Position numbers and translations under genes: made by a program
Assembly (NCBI RefSeq): GCF_001305295.1
Contig: NZ_LJSI01000021.1
Span: 124,001-188,000 of the forward strand
DNA: 64,000 bases
Reading direction: 5' to 3'
Source: Neptunomonas antarctica
Lineage (GTDB): Bacteria > Pseudomonadota > Gammaproteobacteria > Pseudomonadales > Balneatricaceae
Shown here: piece after piece, positions 45,270 to 56,210 of the stretch
How positions within the stretch are numbered: the stretch's first letter is position 1
Layout of the letters: every line of letters starts with the position of its first letter
Notes under the pieces: model-generated
The model's input: only the letters and a program-made list of their open reading frames with translations
Database searches by the model: none
Told to the model about the DNA's origin: nothing

Positions 45270-47015
45270 TTAGTAACCTTGTGCTGACGATGTACTACGT
45301 CGGGGATCAGCCGCACCGTACAATGTACCGTCTTCTCCAATCATAATGCTCTGAATGGCACCCATCGAAGATTTTGTATGGAGGGTATGCCCCATGCCTT
45401 CTAAAAGTGTTTTTGTATCAGGGCTTATGCCTTCTTCGATACGAATTTCATCGGGTAACCACTGATGGTGTATTCGAGAGGCCGCGACGGCTGATTGAAT
45501 ATTCATGCCGTGATCAATCACATTCATTATTACCTGTAAGGTAGTAGTGATAATGCGGGAACCGCCCGGGCTGCCCGTGATCATGAAATTTTTATCATCT
45601 TTCTTTACTATCGTCGGTGACATGGAACTCAGCATGCGTTTTTCAGGCTCTATTTTGTTAGCGTCACCACCAATTAAGCCGTAGCCATTGGGTACGCCTG
45701 GTTTTGAACTGAAATCATCCATTTCATTGTTGAGAATGAAACCTGCTCCGGGCACGACAATACCTGAACCATAACTGAAGTTGATGGTGTAGGTATTAGA
45801 GACGGCATTACCCCATTTATCGACAATAGAGAAGTGCGTCGTTTCATCACTTTCGTAGGACGTGGGCTCGCCAGGCTTAATATCTTTACTGGCTTTTGCT
45901 TTATCAGGGTCAATTAGCGTGCGAATGTGGGCAGCGTAGTCTTTATTGGTTAGGCCTTTCACCGGTACTTTGACAAAGTCACTATCACCCAGATATTCAG
46001 AGCGATCAGCATAAGCATACTTCATTGCTTCTGCCATCAGGTGGATCGTTTTGGCTGAGTTATGGCCATATTCCCCGATTGGATATCCTTCAAGGATATT
46101 TAGAATCTGTACCACATGAGTACCACCGGAACTGGGCGGAGACATAGAATAAACATCATAGCCCCGGTAGCTACCTTTAACGGGTTCGCGGATTTGCGGC
46201 TGGTAATCCTTCAAGTCTTGTGCGGTGATCATGCCGTCATGCTTGCGCATATCGTCGACGATCAATCGTGCTGTTTCACCTTCATAGAAGCCCTTAACGC
46301 CTAGATCAGAGATGCGCTGTAAGGTTGCAGCCAGATCCGGCTGTTTAAAGACTTCACCCGGCTGATAAGCGCTGCCATCGGCTTTATAGAATACTTCGAG
46401 GGTGGAAGGCCATTTTTGCAGTCGGTCTTTCGTGGCTTCCAGTCCTTTAGTAAAACGTGCCGGTACTTCGAAGCCATCATTAGCAAGCTTAATAGCAGGC
46501 GCTAATGCCTGCGGCAAACTAATGGTGCCGTATTTTTCGAGTGCTAACGCAAAACCTGCAACAGTGCCGGGTACACCGGCCGAGAGGTGAGAAAAGCGAC
46601 TGCGTTCTTGAACGACATTGCCGTCATCGTCCTGAAACATTTTTTCATAGGCTGCTTTAGGGGCTTTTTCACGGTAATCGATAGCGACGACATCATTCGT
46701 TTTTTCCCGGGAAACCAGCATAAAACCACCACCGCCAATATTTCCTGATCGGGGTTGCGTAACAGCCAGTGCAAAGCCTGCAGTAACGGCGGCATCAATA
46801 GCATTGCCGCCATTTTTTAATACGTTAAGTGCGACTTCCGTTGCTAAATGATGGCTAGTGGCAACCATGCCTTGCCGAGCTTCGACCGGTTGGTTGCGCT
46901 CTCCTTCGATAATGTTCTGAGCATATACGGGGCTGATTATGAGAGCCGTAGTCATCACAAGAACTTGCAGCGGGTGTGATGTCCATTGTCTTTCAGAGGC
47001 TAGTTTCAGAGTCAT
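45270..47015 (-). CDS. ggt: Gamma-glutamyltransferase
   Basis: A 581-residue periplasmic enzyme with a signal peptide (hydrophobic about 17-31, cut near VYA-QN). It is an Ntn-hydrolase made as a proenzyme; the self-cleavage and catalytic threonine lies in DETTHFSIVDKWGNAVSNTYTINFSYGSG. Further motifs are GNIGGGGFMLVS, GGSRIITTTLQVIMNVID and the C-terminal YGAADPR. It cleaves glutathione and other gamma-glutamyl peptides. It is leftward, convergent with the tRNA, and has no operon partner. Confidence 0.96.
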   Translation of the reverse strand: MTLKLASERQWTSHPLQVLVMTTALIISPVYAQNIIEGERNQPVEARQGMVATSHHLATEVALNVLKNGGNAIDAAVTAGFALAVTQPRSGNIGGGGFMLVSREKTNDVVAIDYREKAPKAAYEKMFQDDDGNVVQERSRFSHLSAGVPGTVAGFALALEKYGTISLPQALAPAIKLANDGFEVPARFTKGLEATKDRLQKWPSTLEVFYKADGSAYQPGEVFKQPDLAATLQRISDLGVKGFYEGETARLIVDDMRKHDGMITAQDLKDYQPQIREPVKGSYRGYDVYSMSPPSSGGTHVVQILNILEGYPIGEYGHNSAKTIHLMAEAMKYAYADRSEYLGDSDFVKVPVKGLTNKDYAAHIRTLIDPDKAKASKDIKPGEPTSYESDETTHFSIVDKWGNAVSNTYTINFSYGSGIVVPGAGFILNNEMDDFSSKPGVPNGYGLIGGDANKIEPEKRMLSSMSPTIVKKDDKNFMITGSPGGSRIITTTLQVIMNVIDHGMNIQSAVAASRIHHQWLPDEIRIEEGISPDTKTLLEGMGHTLHTKSSMGAIQSIMIGEDGTLYGAADPRRSTSSAQGY

Positions 47016-47119
47016 AAATTAATCCAATAAAAAGCTAATATCGTTTAACCTTGGGAAAAGGTTCATGTTGTTAAAGTACTGGGGTAAGTAAAGGCGCGCT
47101 TTCGAAATGTTCCGTCAGG

Positions 47120-47419
47120 TTACATCGCTTCAGTTAACGCGCTTTTAAGGGCAATTCTTTGCTGATTATTCAGGTAGGTGGTGCAAGCTACGCGTAATAG
47201 CGAACTAAAATTACTGATGTCGCCGGTAGCGTCCAGGCGTTCATGGTAGACGCGTGTCAGAAATGTGGAGAGCTTCAGGTTTGCTTCTTCTGCTATCTGA
47301 TTAAGAATTTGCCAGAATACGGCTTCCAGACGAATGCTCGTGACGTGGCCATCAAGGCGGATGGAGCGGGTTTTTATTTCAAACAAGGCTGCTTCCGTAC
47401 CTGAATAAAGTTCACACAT
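47120..47419 (-). CDS. Ribbon-helix-helix domain protein
   Basis: A 99-residue protein with a GGGGG ribosome site. The segment KTRSIRLDGHVTSIRLEAVFWQILNQIAEEANLKLSTFLTRVYHER is the RHH_4-type ribbon-helix-helix domain: a beta strand with SIRLDG, then two helices. Such proteins bind DNA as dimers. Its target is unknown; it could regulate nearby genes or itself. Confidence 0.85.
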   Translation of the reverse strand: MCELYSGTEAALFEIKTRSIRLDGHVTSIRLEAVFWQILNQIAEEANLKLSTFLTRVYHERLDATGDISNFSSLLRVACTTYLNNQQRIALKSALTEAM

Positions 47420-47595
47420 GATATCCCCCTTTTAGTCTAAAAATAGCGCATTGTTGCGCTAAAAAGCAAGGCTAGTGAGATATCGAGTTTAAAGTGTTTG
47501 TGTGTAAAGACTGTGTATATAAAAGTGTCTGTAATAGAGCAGAATAGAAAAAAGTGCCAGTATTCAAAAGAATTCGGGCACTGTTTTATATGGTG

Positions 47596-48156
47596 TTAAG
47601 AAAGTAACTGATTGAACTGTTTCAACCATTCGGGATGAGCAGGCCAGGCGGGTGCGGTTACTAAGTTGCCATCGGTAATGGCGCTATCAACAGGGATATC
47701 TGCAAACTCGCCTCCTGCAAGAGTGACTTCAGGCGCACAAGCGGGATAGGCAGAACACTTTTTGCCTTTCAGAACGTTAGCGGCGGCTAACAGTTGCGCG
47801 CCATGGCACACCGCGGCAATGGGTTTATTCTGGTTGGCAAAGTGCTGCACCATACTAATCACGCTTGGATTTAAGCGTAAATATTCTGGCGCACGTCCTC
47901 CGGGGATCAGCAAGGCATCGAAGTCGGCTGGATTTATCTCGGCAAAAGTACCATTAAGTGTGAAGTTGTGGCCGGGTTTTTCAGTGTAAGTCTGGTCTCC
48001 TTCAAAGTCGTGAATGGCGGTTTTAATCGTATCGCCCGCGGCTTTATCAGGGCATACCGCAGTGACTTGATGGCCCATTGCCTGCAGGCATTGGAAAGGC
48101 ACCATGTTTTCGTAATCTTCTACAAAGTCGCCGGTAATTATCAGAACATGACTCAT
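47596..48156 (-). CDS. DJ-1/PfpI-family protein
   Basis: A 186-residue protein; ATG 48156 has AGAGGTG upstream. It starts [21 protein letters not shown], contains the nucleophile motif [25 protein letters not shown], and has [19 protein letters not shown]. This is the PfpI/YhbO/YajL-like branch (protease, deglycase or chaperone claims exist for relatives). It differs from the 26.3-kb PfpI gene and is not linked to a regulator. Confidence 0.92.
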   Translation of the reverse strand: MSHVLIITGDFVEDYENMVPFQCLQAMGHQVTAVCPDKAAGDTIKTAIHDFEGDQTYTEKPGHNFTLNGTFAEINPADFDALLIPGGRAPEYLRLNPSVISMVQHFANQNKPIAAVCHGAQLLAAANVLKGKKCSAYPACAPEVTLAGGEFADIPVDSAITDGNLVTAPAWPAHPEWLKQFNQLLS

Positions 48157-48270
48157 GACACACCTCTTATTTTTTCGCATGGTTTTTATTACATTTGAAT
48201 CATAGTAAGCCGTTACTTCTTCGGGCAGGTAGTAGCTGACTACTACCCTCTTTTTTATTATTAGCTTTGT

Positions 48271-48855
48271 TGTTGCCTCTTATGGCCCAGCTGCAATGCT
48301 CACGCTAAAGTGTTTAAGTAAAAGCATTCAAGCTGCTTAAAAAATTTGAGGTTTTTTTAAGCTATTTATTCCGACAGGCGTAATGAATACAGGCAGGATT
48401 CTTGCCGTTCGCGGTAGTGTCGTGGATATTCGGTTTGATAAAAAATTGCCCCCCATTCATTCATTATTGCGTGCCGGAGATCAGCAGCAGATCGTTATCG
48501 AGGTGTTGGACCAACACGATGTGCATAGTGTCAGAGGTATTGCGTTAACCCCGACACAAGGGCTTGCCAGAGGAATGCTGGTGCAGGATACCGGTGGGCC
48601 ATTGCAAGCGCCGGTAGGTAAAGGGATTCGATCACGGATGTTCGATGTGCTCGGCAACACGATTGATAACCAAGGGGCGCTCAATGATGTGCAGTGGCGC
48701 TCTGTTAATCAGGACCCTCCATCATTGGTGAGACGTTCGACCCAATCCGAGATATTTTAAACGGGCATTAAAATTATTGATGTGCTTATGCCGCTTGAGC
48801 GAGGTGGAAAGTCCGGGCTCTTCGGAGGGGCCGGTGTCGGTAAAACAGTGCTGCT
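48271..48855 (+). repeat. Duplicated 5' region of the N-ATPase operon
   Basis: Bases 48271-48369 match 52430-52528 (leader) and 48369-48855 match 52633-53120 (atpD start), nearly identical. About 100 bp present at 52529-52632 is missing here. Confidence 0.85.
48383..48855 (+). pseudogene. atpD: Truncated N-ATPase beta subunit, duplicate fragment
   Basis: The first ~158 codons of atpD ([18 protein letters not shown] to the Walker [12 protein letters not shown]) are repeated here. A G-to-T change makes codon GAA a stop TAA at 48758-48760, and similarity ends after the P-loop at 48855, where a FadL-type gene begins. The product cannot be a working beta subunit. The functional copy is at 52628. 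Confidence 0.92.
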
Positions 48856-49314
48856 TATCAAATGAATGATAAATGGTTACTGGCTATGGAGTTGAACTGG
48901 ATAAACTGGTCAGATGCCATGAAAAACGTGGTGTTAACTGCAAAAAGTCCAGATAGTTCAGCTGTTGCTGATATTCAATCTACAACAACAATGGATTGGA
49001 ATGACCAATGGGTTCTCGCTACGGGCATAGCCTACAGCTATTCAGATAAGACCACGATTTATGCTGGTTACAATTATGGTAAAAACCCAATACCTGCCCA
49101 GAATAATAATCCTACTCTTGCCGGTATCTTTGAGCATCAACTCACTTTTGGTGCTGGCTATCAATTTAGTCCACTATGGACCGTGTTCGCAGGTATTGAA
49201 TATGACGTTCGTAAGAAAGTCGATTACACCAATTATGAATTACCTTTTGGTGAAAATTCCCAGCTACGAAATGAGGCAATCTGGTTACATATGATGGTGA
49301 GCCGACAGTGGTAG
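48853..49314 (+). pseudogene. FadL/TodX-family outer-membrane protein, C-terminal fragment
   Basis: About 150 residues of beta-barrel sequence: [53 protein letters not shown], then a C-terminal VSRQW with the terminal aromatic residue of outer-membrane proteins. The first two-thirds of a normal FadL (about 430 residues) are missing, and the fragment is fused in place to the atpD fragment. Without a signal peptide it is not exported, so it is a pseudogene. Confidence 0.85.
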
Positions 49315-49334
49315 GTTTACCATATCTATAGCTT

Positions 49335-50465
49335 TTATTTACTCAAAAGGTGAGTATCAAATTTAAATACCTTGCCTGCCCAGATAAATATCACCCAAGC
49401 AAGTATGCCAAATGGCATATAGCCCATATAGCCAAGTAATGGCATCTCGGAAAAAAGGTGAATCACGTTGATGTAGGGGATATCGTAAACCCAGTAATTA
49501 GGGTTCGTAACTGGCGTTACAGGATGAGCACTGCCATAGTTCCAAAACTCCCAAAAGAATCCATTTACCATGGCAGATAACGCCATGAGTAAAGCAGGTG
49601 ACCAGTTGCCTTGAGCTATTTCACTGAAGGGTGACCAGATAGATAAACGAATTAATATTCCAGCGAACACCAGCAATGGACCAATCCATAATACCCAAAA
49701 TAAGGGGTAAGGCCAGAACACCATGAGGGTGATCAATATCAAGCCAAGTGCAATTAATAGATTACCACTCAAAAAGATCTTAATGCCTTGAGCGTAACGA
49801 CTTACCAAGCTTTGGCAGGTATTAAGTAATGAATACCATTCGAAAATAGCTGGCCAGACAGTGGTGTAAGCCAGTAAGAAAATGATCACAATGGTTTCGT
49901 GAGACAGCTCGGGCATAGTGCTATTTGGGTAATACCAATTACCTAAAGCAAAATAGTTAAAATATTCAAACAGATACCAGCCAGCAAGAGATACTAAGGC
50001 AGTGATAATAAAGGTTTTGCGTTTAGTAGCGAATAAAGATTGCTTATGTGAGTAGCGATAGACTAAACCATCCAGTACAAAGATAAATCCCCACCACATG
50101 GGCGTAAAAGCATAATAGACTAAATTGCCAAATGGCGTTTCTCGTGTCCACATTAGCCACCAAAAAAATAAGGTAACCACAAGACCTATCCAGAACCAGA
50201 TAGGTAAAGCGACAGGGATGGATGTCGGTTCTGGCGTGACTTTTTTAAAGCCGAACTTGTCTGGGAACAGATATATAGCCGCGATGAGTAGTTCAGCAAA
50301 GGCAATAATACAAAAAATGATTAGATTAAAGCCGGGGGCATCTGCGACATATACGGGTGGGAAGGCGCCAAATTCAGGAGGAAGATGTGTTAGCGGATAG
50401 GCAAACCAGCTAGTAATAAGCGGCAATATTAAAGCAAGTAATACTGGGAATATAAGTTTTGACAT
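49335..50465 (-). CDS. Multi-pass membrane protein of unknown function
   Basis: A 376-residue protein with about ten hydrophobic segments and many tryptophans. Notable segments are FYPLTHLPPEFGAFPPVY-like text near the start (SWFAYPLTHLPPEFGAFPPV), YLFEYFNYFALGNWYYPN in the middle and FFWEFWNYGSAHPV near the end. The repeated WEFWN/LFEYFN pattern suggests an internal duplication. I do not recognise the family. It lies between the FadL fragment and a diguanylate cyclase gene, 14 bp downstream of the latter, so it may be co-transcribed with it. Confidence 0.75.
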   Translation of the reverse strand: MSKLIFPVLLALILPLITSWFAYPLTHLPPEFGAFPPVYVADAPGFNLIIFCIIAFAELLIAAIYLFPDKFGFKKVTPEPTSIPVALPIWFWIGLVVTLFFWWLMWTRETPFGNLVYYAFTPMWWGFIFVLDGLVYRYSHKQSLFATKRKTFIITALVSLAGWYLFEYFNYFALGNWYYPNSTMPELSHETIVIIFLLAYTTVWPAIFEWYSLLNTCQSLVSRYAQGIKIFLSGNLLIALGLILITLMVFWPYPLFWVLWIGPLLVFAGILIRLSIWSPFSEIAQGNWSPALLMALSAMVNGFFWEFWNYGSAHPVTPVTNPNYWVYDIPYINVIHLFSEMPLLGYMGYMPFGILAWVIFIWAGKVFKFDTHLLSK

Positions 50466-50479
50466 AACTCCATGAGCCG

Positions 50480-52102
50480 TTAGTGAATATGTTCACGTCG
50501 TTTGTGTTGATACATTCTGTTATCGGCAAGTGAAAGTAGTTCATCAGCATCGCGAGCCTCATTCATAAAAGATAAGCCAAAACTTATCCCTGCTTTTTCA
50601 AACCCATTCAGTTGCATGTGCTGCATTGTTTCTGAAATTGATTTTTTTATGTTATCGGCAAAGTTAGCGTCTGCACTTGTTACAACAAATTCATCCCCCC
50701 CCATTCGGTGTAACACGCCATAATCACCCAGTTTTTTAGACATGACTTTGGCAAACATTTGTAGCAATTCATCACCCTTTTGGTGACCGAATAAGTCGTT
50801 ACACATTTTTAAGTTATCCATATCCAAGAGCATCAGCATGGCATTCTTATCGAGTTTTGTGAGTGCAAGATCCAAGGCGTAACGGTTAGGTAAGCCTGTG
50901 AGTGAGTCGTGGTGAGCAATTTGTAAACTATGCTCAATCATACGCAGGTTATGCTCTTTTTCACGGTAAATTTGAGCAAATTGATAACCTAATACCAAAC
51001 CGATTAACAATACTTCAGTTGTTACCGCCAATAAGCCAATATGCTCGACATATATCGTATAGATACCATCTAGATCACTGCTCGATATGGCAATCGATCC
51101 GATGATAAAAAAAGCAAAGACGGCAATTAGGTAGAAATAGGCGATTTTGTAGCCTTCATAAGCTCTGTATAGGGCGGCAATTAATCCGTAGCTCATCATC
51201 AATCCAACCCCCAACCTAGCACATTCTAAAATCCAATTCTTGTTCAATAAGGCAATCAGTAACAACACGCCAAGTGCTATCAGAATGAGCAGTGCCAAAC
51301 GATCTAATTTGGGATGCGTATGCTGACGTATTTGTAATAAACTTTTAGCAAATAACACGTAAGCCATATTACTAAGTAACAATGGTGCGCCAGCCAAGTA
51401 AAACCAGTGTAAGCCGAATAGGTCTGGCGTAATCAACATGCTTGTACAACTGAAAATAACATTCATCCAGATAAAAGTGGTGTACATGATTTCCGCGGTA
51501 CGTTTTCTAACATATGCCAAAATGGCATAGTAAACACCTAAGCTTAACAATATGCCAATGCTGACGAGCCCGATGAAATTACCCCATTTAATCGCTTGTC
51601 GATAATGACTTAAGGTGTCCCAGTAAGGTTGTGGCTCAGCAATAAAATAGGGTGAGCTTAATAACGTAGTTAGCTGATAATTACCTGGAGGCAATGTAAA
51701 TTCACGACCATGGCGCATAAAAAAGAGGGACACAGTTTTTGATTGAATTCCGCCATCAAACTCAGCAACAAGCTTGCCTGAACTGTCTGTAATATAGTGA
51801 TGAAAATAACCAAGAACACTGGCATTTTTGAAATCAATTACCCGTGCTTGATTAGCGTCTAAAACATCAAAACTGGCTTGAAAAACAAAATTCCCGCCAG
51901 TGAGAACGGGAGTCTCAATTTGATGTGTAACAGCTTCAGAAAAACCCCATGAGGCATTGACTTGATACCATTCACCTTCAAATTGTTGCTGAGAAAAAGC
52001 AGTTAAAGGTAGTAATAGAAGGCAAAGACAGAACAAGATATATTTTAGGTGATGTCTTTTTCCAGCAGGTATTGATGTTAATAAACGCATGATCAGCGCC
52101 AC
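50480..52102 (-). CDS. Diguanylate cyclase with 7TMR-DISM sensor
   Basis: A 540-residue protein. After a signal (about 15-38), a periplasmic 7TMR-DISMED2-like beta domain (about 40-165) is followed by seven hydrophobic helices (about 180-375), then a GGDEF domain (about 390-540). The GGDEF active site is MGGDEFVV with the substrate lead HDSLTGLPNRYALDLAL. It should make cyclic di-GMP in response to an extracellular ligand. The neighbour 14 bp downstream is an unknown membrane protein. Confidence 0.92.
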   Translation of the reverse strand: MALIMRLLTSIPAGKRHHLKYILFCLCLLLLPLTAFSQQQFEGEWYQVNASWGFSEAVTHQIETPVLTGGNFVFQASFDVLDANQARVIDFKNASVLGYFHHYITDSSGKLVAEFDGGIQSKTVSLFFMRHGREFTLPPGNYQLTTLLSSPYFIAEPQPYWDTLSHYRQAIKWGNFIGLVSIGILLSLGVYYAILAYVRKRTAEIMYTTFIWMNVIFSCTSMLITPDLFGLHWFYLAGAPLLLSNMAYVLFAKSLLQIRQHTHPKLDRLALLILIALGVLLLIALLNKNWILECARLGVGLMMSYGLIAALYRAYEGYKIAYFYLIAVFAFFIIGSIAISSSDLDGIYTIYVEHIGLLAVTTEVLLIGLVLGYQFAQIYREKEHNLRMIEHSLQIAHHDSLTGLPNRYALDLALTKLDKNAMLMLLDMDNLKMCNDLFGHQKGDELLQMFAKVMSKKLGDYGVLHRMGGDEFVVTSADANFADNIKKSISETMQHMQLNGFEKAGISFGLSFMNEARDADELLSLADNRMYQHKRREHIH

Positions 52103-52186
52103 ATTACATGAGGATATAATGACATTATATTAGGATGACCTTGCTATTAGTGTAATAATTTAAACAAAAAATACCATAATTCCCGG

Positions 52187-52402
52187 CTATGTTCCCGCTA
52201 AATGTTGAAAACGTTCTGCCATCATAAAATCCGCCATAAAATCATAAGGTTGATTGTTTTTTGATAGATAATGATCGAACCATCGAAACCAGCCAAGATA
52301 GTGAGGTAGATAATTGGTGGAAACACCGTGAAAACGTTGGATCCAGTCCTTAAGTCGTTGGTGGTATCTTGAATCCATTATTGGTAAAGAGTCGCCTCCC
52401 AT
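52187..52402 (-). pseudogene. IS transposase C-terminal remnant (IS1595-like)
   Basis: Only ~71 residues: RLKDWIQRFHGVSTNYLPHYLGWFRWFDHYL resembles the C-terminus of IS1595/ISXO2-type transposases (FHGV-T-YL-NYLGW). The catalytic domain is missing and no terminal repeats are seen. It lies just upstream of the N-ATPase leader. Confidence 0.6.
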
Positions 52403-52603
52403 AAAAACCGTCTTGTTCAGGCCGCCTCTTGTTGCCTCATATTACCCCGCGGCAATGCTCACGCTAAAGTGTTTAAGTGAAAGCACTCAAGATGATTAAA
52501 AAATTTTGATGTTTTTTAAGCTATTTATGAGTGATGCGGCGCGTTGCCGATCATGTTTTGTTTTGCTGACTATGTAATAGTAAATAAACAGAATAATCAT
52601 TAA

Positions 52604-54458
<1,855 letters not shown>

Positions 54459-54500
54459 GCCGCACTTAAAACGTCTGTTGCTGAATAGCCTGTTAAAGAT

Positions 54501-54848
54501 ATGAATGATGATTCCGGCAAGCGTGAAAAAAACAGTGAGGAGTTTGCCAGACGAGTAGGTGTAAAGGCCGCACGTAAAGTAAAAGCACGGCGTAACGCAA
54601 GGGCTGGGGTATGGTTTGGTTTAGGTATGTTTGGGCTGATTGGTTGGTCGATAGTGATACCGACGTTACTGGGAACAGGGCTGGGTCTGTGGTTAGACAG
54701 CCATCAGGTGGGTAAGCATTCCTGGACGTTGGCACTTCTGATGGCTGGATTAACGCTCGGCTGTTTCAACGCATGGCACTGGATTTCCAAAGAAGATCAG
54801 GCGATGCGGGATGACTCGGAGGTAGATGATGAACACCATAATGAATGA
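54501..54848 (+). CDS. atpQ: N-type ATPase AtpQ (AtpI-like) subunit
   Basis: A 115-residue protein with a basic N-terminus (ARRVGVKAARKVKARRNARAG) and two helices (about 42-64 and 73-95), including GWSIVIPTLLGTGLGLWLDS. It matches the ATPase_gene1/AtpI type of small membrane subunit, probably involved in assembly of the c ring. It is encoded after epsilon in N-ATPase operons. Confidence 0.88.
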   Translation: MNDDSGKREKNSEEFARRVGVKAARKVKARRNARAGVWFGLGMFGLIGWSIVIPTLLGTGLGLWLDSHQVGKHSWTLALLMAGLTLGCFNAWHWISKEDQAMRDDSEVDDEHHNE

Positions 54849-55230
54849 AATAGTTAACATGTCGATCTCCCAGGTAATTATGTTTTTTGTGGTTCTGTTA
54901 ATGGGAGGTTTACTCGGTAGTATTTTTTTTGGAGGCTTATGGTGGACTGTACATAAGGGCGTTATATCTAAGCACCCTGTATGGTGGTTTTTGGGTAGCC
55001 TTATACTGAGGATGGGTATTGTGCTACCAGGTATTTATTGGGTGGCAAATGCTGATTTGCTGCGGTTATTCATATGCCTGCTGGGTTTTATCATGGCGCG
55101 CTTTATGGTGATAAGACTGACGCGTCTTTCCTCACATGCATCCTCACATGCATCCTCACACTCATCCTCGCAAGCACCATCACAATCATTGTCACAAGAA
55201 TCGTCAGAAGGCTCCCCTCCATGCATATGA
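54826..55230 (+). CDS. atpR: N-type ATPase AtpR subunit with repeat tail
   Basis: A 134-residue protein with three hydrophobic helices (about 15-40, 50-70, 75-95), including GGLWWTVHKG, FLGSLILRMGIVLPG with the intramembrane arginine typical of AtpR, and GFIMARFMVI. The C-terminal ~28 residues are a repeat tail (SSHA-SSHA-SSHS-SSQA-PSQS-LSQE-SSEG) encoded by seven 12-bp units; it is unlike the usual AtpR end. The gene overlaps atpQ by 23 bp. Confidence 0.88.
   Translation: MMNTIMNEIVNMSISQVIMFFVVLLMGGLLGSIFFGGLWWTVHKGVISKHPVWWFLGSLILRMGIVLPGIYWVANADLLRLFICLLGFIMARFMVIRLTRLSSHASSHASSHSSSQAPSQSLSQESSEGSPPCI
55129..55212 (+). repeat. Seven degenerate 12-bp tandem repeats in atpR
   Basis: Units begin TCCTCACATGCA (twice exact), then diverge progressively. 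Each encodes four residues of the Ser/His/Gln tail. Confidence 0.9.
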
Positions 55231-55913
55231 GCCCTGATGAAATTATTTTTTGGCAGCTTGGCTTTATAAAGCTGAATGCTACGATTGTATATACTTGGGG
55301 ATTGATGCTGCTACTCAGTGTCAGCTCAATATGGATCACTCGAAAACTGTCAGGCGAAATTGAGCGTTCACGTTGGCAAAATCTTTTGGAGATCATTGTT
55401 ACAGCCATTACGCAGCAAATCGAAGACGTAGGTTTGCATCATCCTAAGAAATATATCGGCTTTTTGGGAACACTTTTTCTTTTTGTTGCGATAGCGAGTT
55501 TATGTACGATTTTGCCCGGTTATGAAGCGCCGACAGGCTCGTTATCAACAACCGCTGCTCTGGCGTTATGTGTGTTTGTCGCTGTTCCTTTATTTGGCAT
55601 TCAGGAGCAAGGTCTTGCTGGCTATCTGAAATCCTATTTGTCTCCGACCATTATTATGTTGCCGTTTAATCTTATTAGTGAAGTATCAAGAACCCTGGCA
55701 TTGGCGGTTCGATTATTCGGCAACATGATGAGTGGCGCAATGATTATGGGTATCTTGTTGGCGATTACTCCCTTCGTGTTTCCGGTTGTTATGACGGCTC
55801 TGGGGTTACTAACCGGAATGGTGCAAGCGTATATATTTTTTATTCTGGCTACTGTTTATATCGCGGCAGCTACCCGTACAGGGAAGGCTCAGCCCCTTCA
55901 ATCACAGCATTAA
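55221..55913 (+). CDS. atpB: N-type ATPase a subunit
   Basis: About 230 residues with five to six helices. The stator-arginine helix reads ISEVSRTLALAVRLFGNMMSGAMIMG, with the essential arginine in AVRLFGN. The likely start is ATG 55221 (HMSPDEIIFWQLGF) or 55227, which overlaps the atpR stop as ATGA. The a subunit forms the ion half-channels facing the c ring. Confidence 0.94.
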   Translation: MHMSPDEIIFWQLGFIKLNATIVYTWGLMLLLSVSSIWITRKLSGEIERSRWQNLLEIIVTAITQQIEDVGLHHPKKYIGFLGTLFLFVAIASLCTILPGYEAPTGSLSTTAALALCVFVAVPLFGIQEQGLAGYLKSYLSPTIIMLPFNLISEVSRTLALAVRLFGNMMSGAMIMGILLAITPFVFPVVMTALGLLTGMVQAYIFFILATVYIAAATRTGKAQPLQSQH

Positions 55914-55927
55914 GATAAGGAAATACG

Positions 55928-56209
55928 ATGGACAGCATGACTTATATAGCAATGATCTCCATTATCATTGCGGGCATTACCACCGGCTTCGGCACTATGG
56001 CCCCCGCTTTGGCAGAAGGGCGATCTGTTTCTGCTGCATTGGCTGCGTTGGCGCAGCAGCCGGACGCCTCTGCCACTATCACCCGGACACTGTTTGTTGG
56101 CTTGGCGATGATCGAATCAACCGCTATTTATTGTTTTGTGGTCTCTATGATTCTGTTGTTTGCCAACCCTTTCTGGAACTACTATCTGGCGCAAGCCGCA
56201 GGACAGTAA
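55928..56209 (+). CDS. atpE: N-type ATPase c subunit
   Basis: A 93-residue hairpin of two helices. Helix 2 carries the ion-binding LAMIESTAIYCF with Glu63, Ser64, Thr65 and Tyr68. Helix 1 has Glu30 in ALAEGRS where many sodium c subunits have Gln. The loop is AALAQQPDAS, the standard polar loop. The two-glutamate arrangement is the double-carboxylate site described for N-ATPase rotor rings. Which ion moves cannot be decided from sequence alone. Confidence 0.95.
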   Translation: MDSMTYIAMISIIIAGITTGFGTMAPALAEGRSVSAALAALAQQPDASATITRTLFVGLAMIESTAIYCFVVSMILLFANPFWNYYLAQAAGQ

Positions 56210-56210
56210 T

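Noticed and set aside
48383-48760. A second functional ATPase beta subunit
   Set aside because: It contains a stop codon and lacks everything after the P-loop; it is a duplicate fragment.
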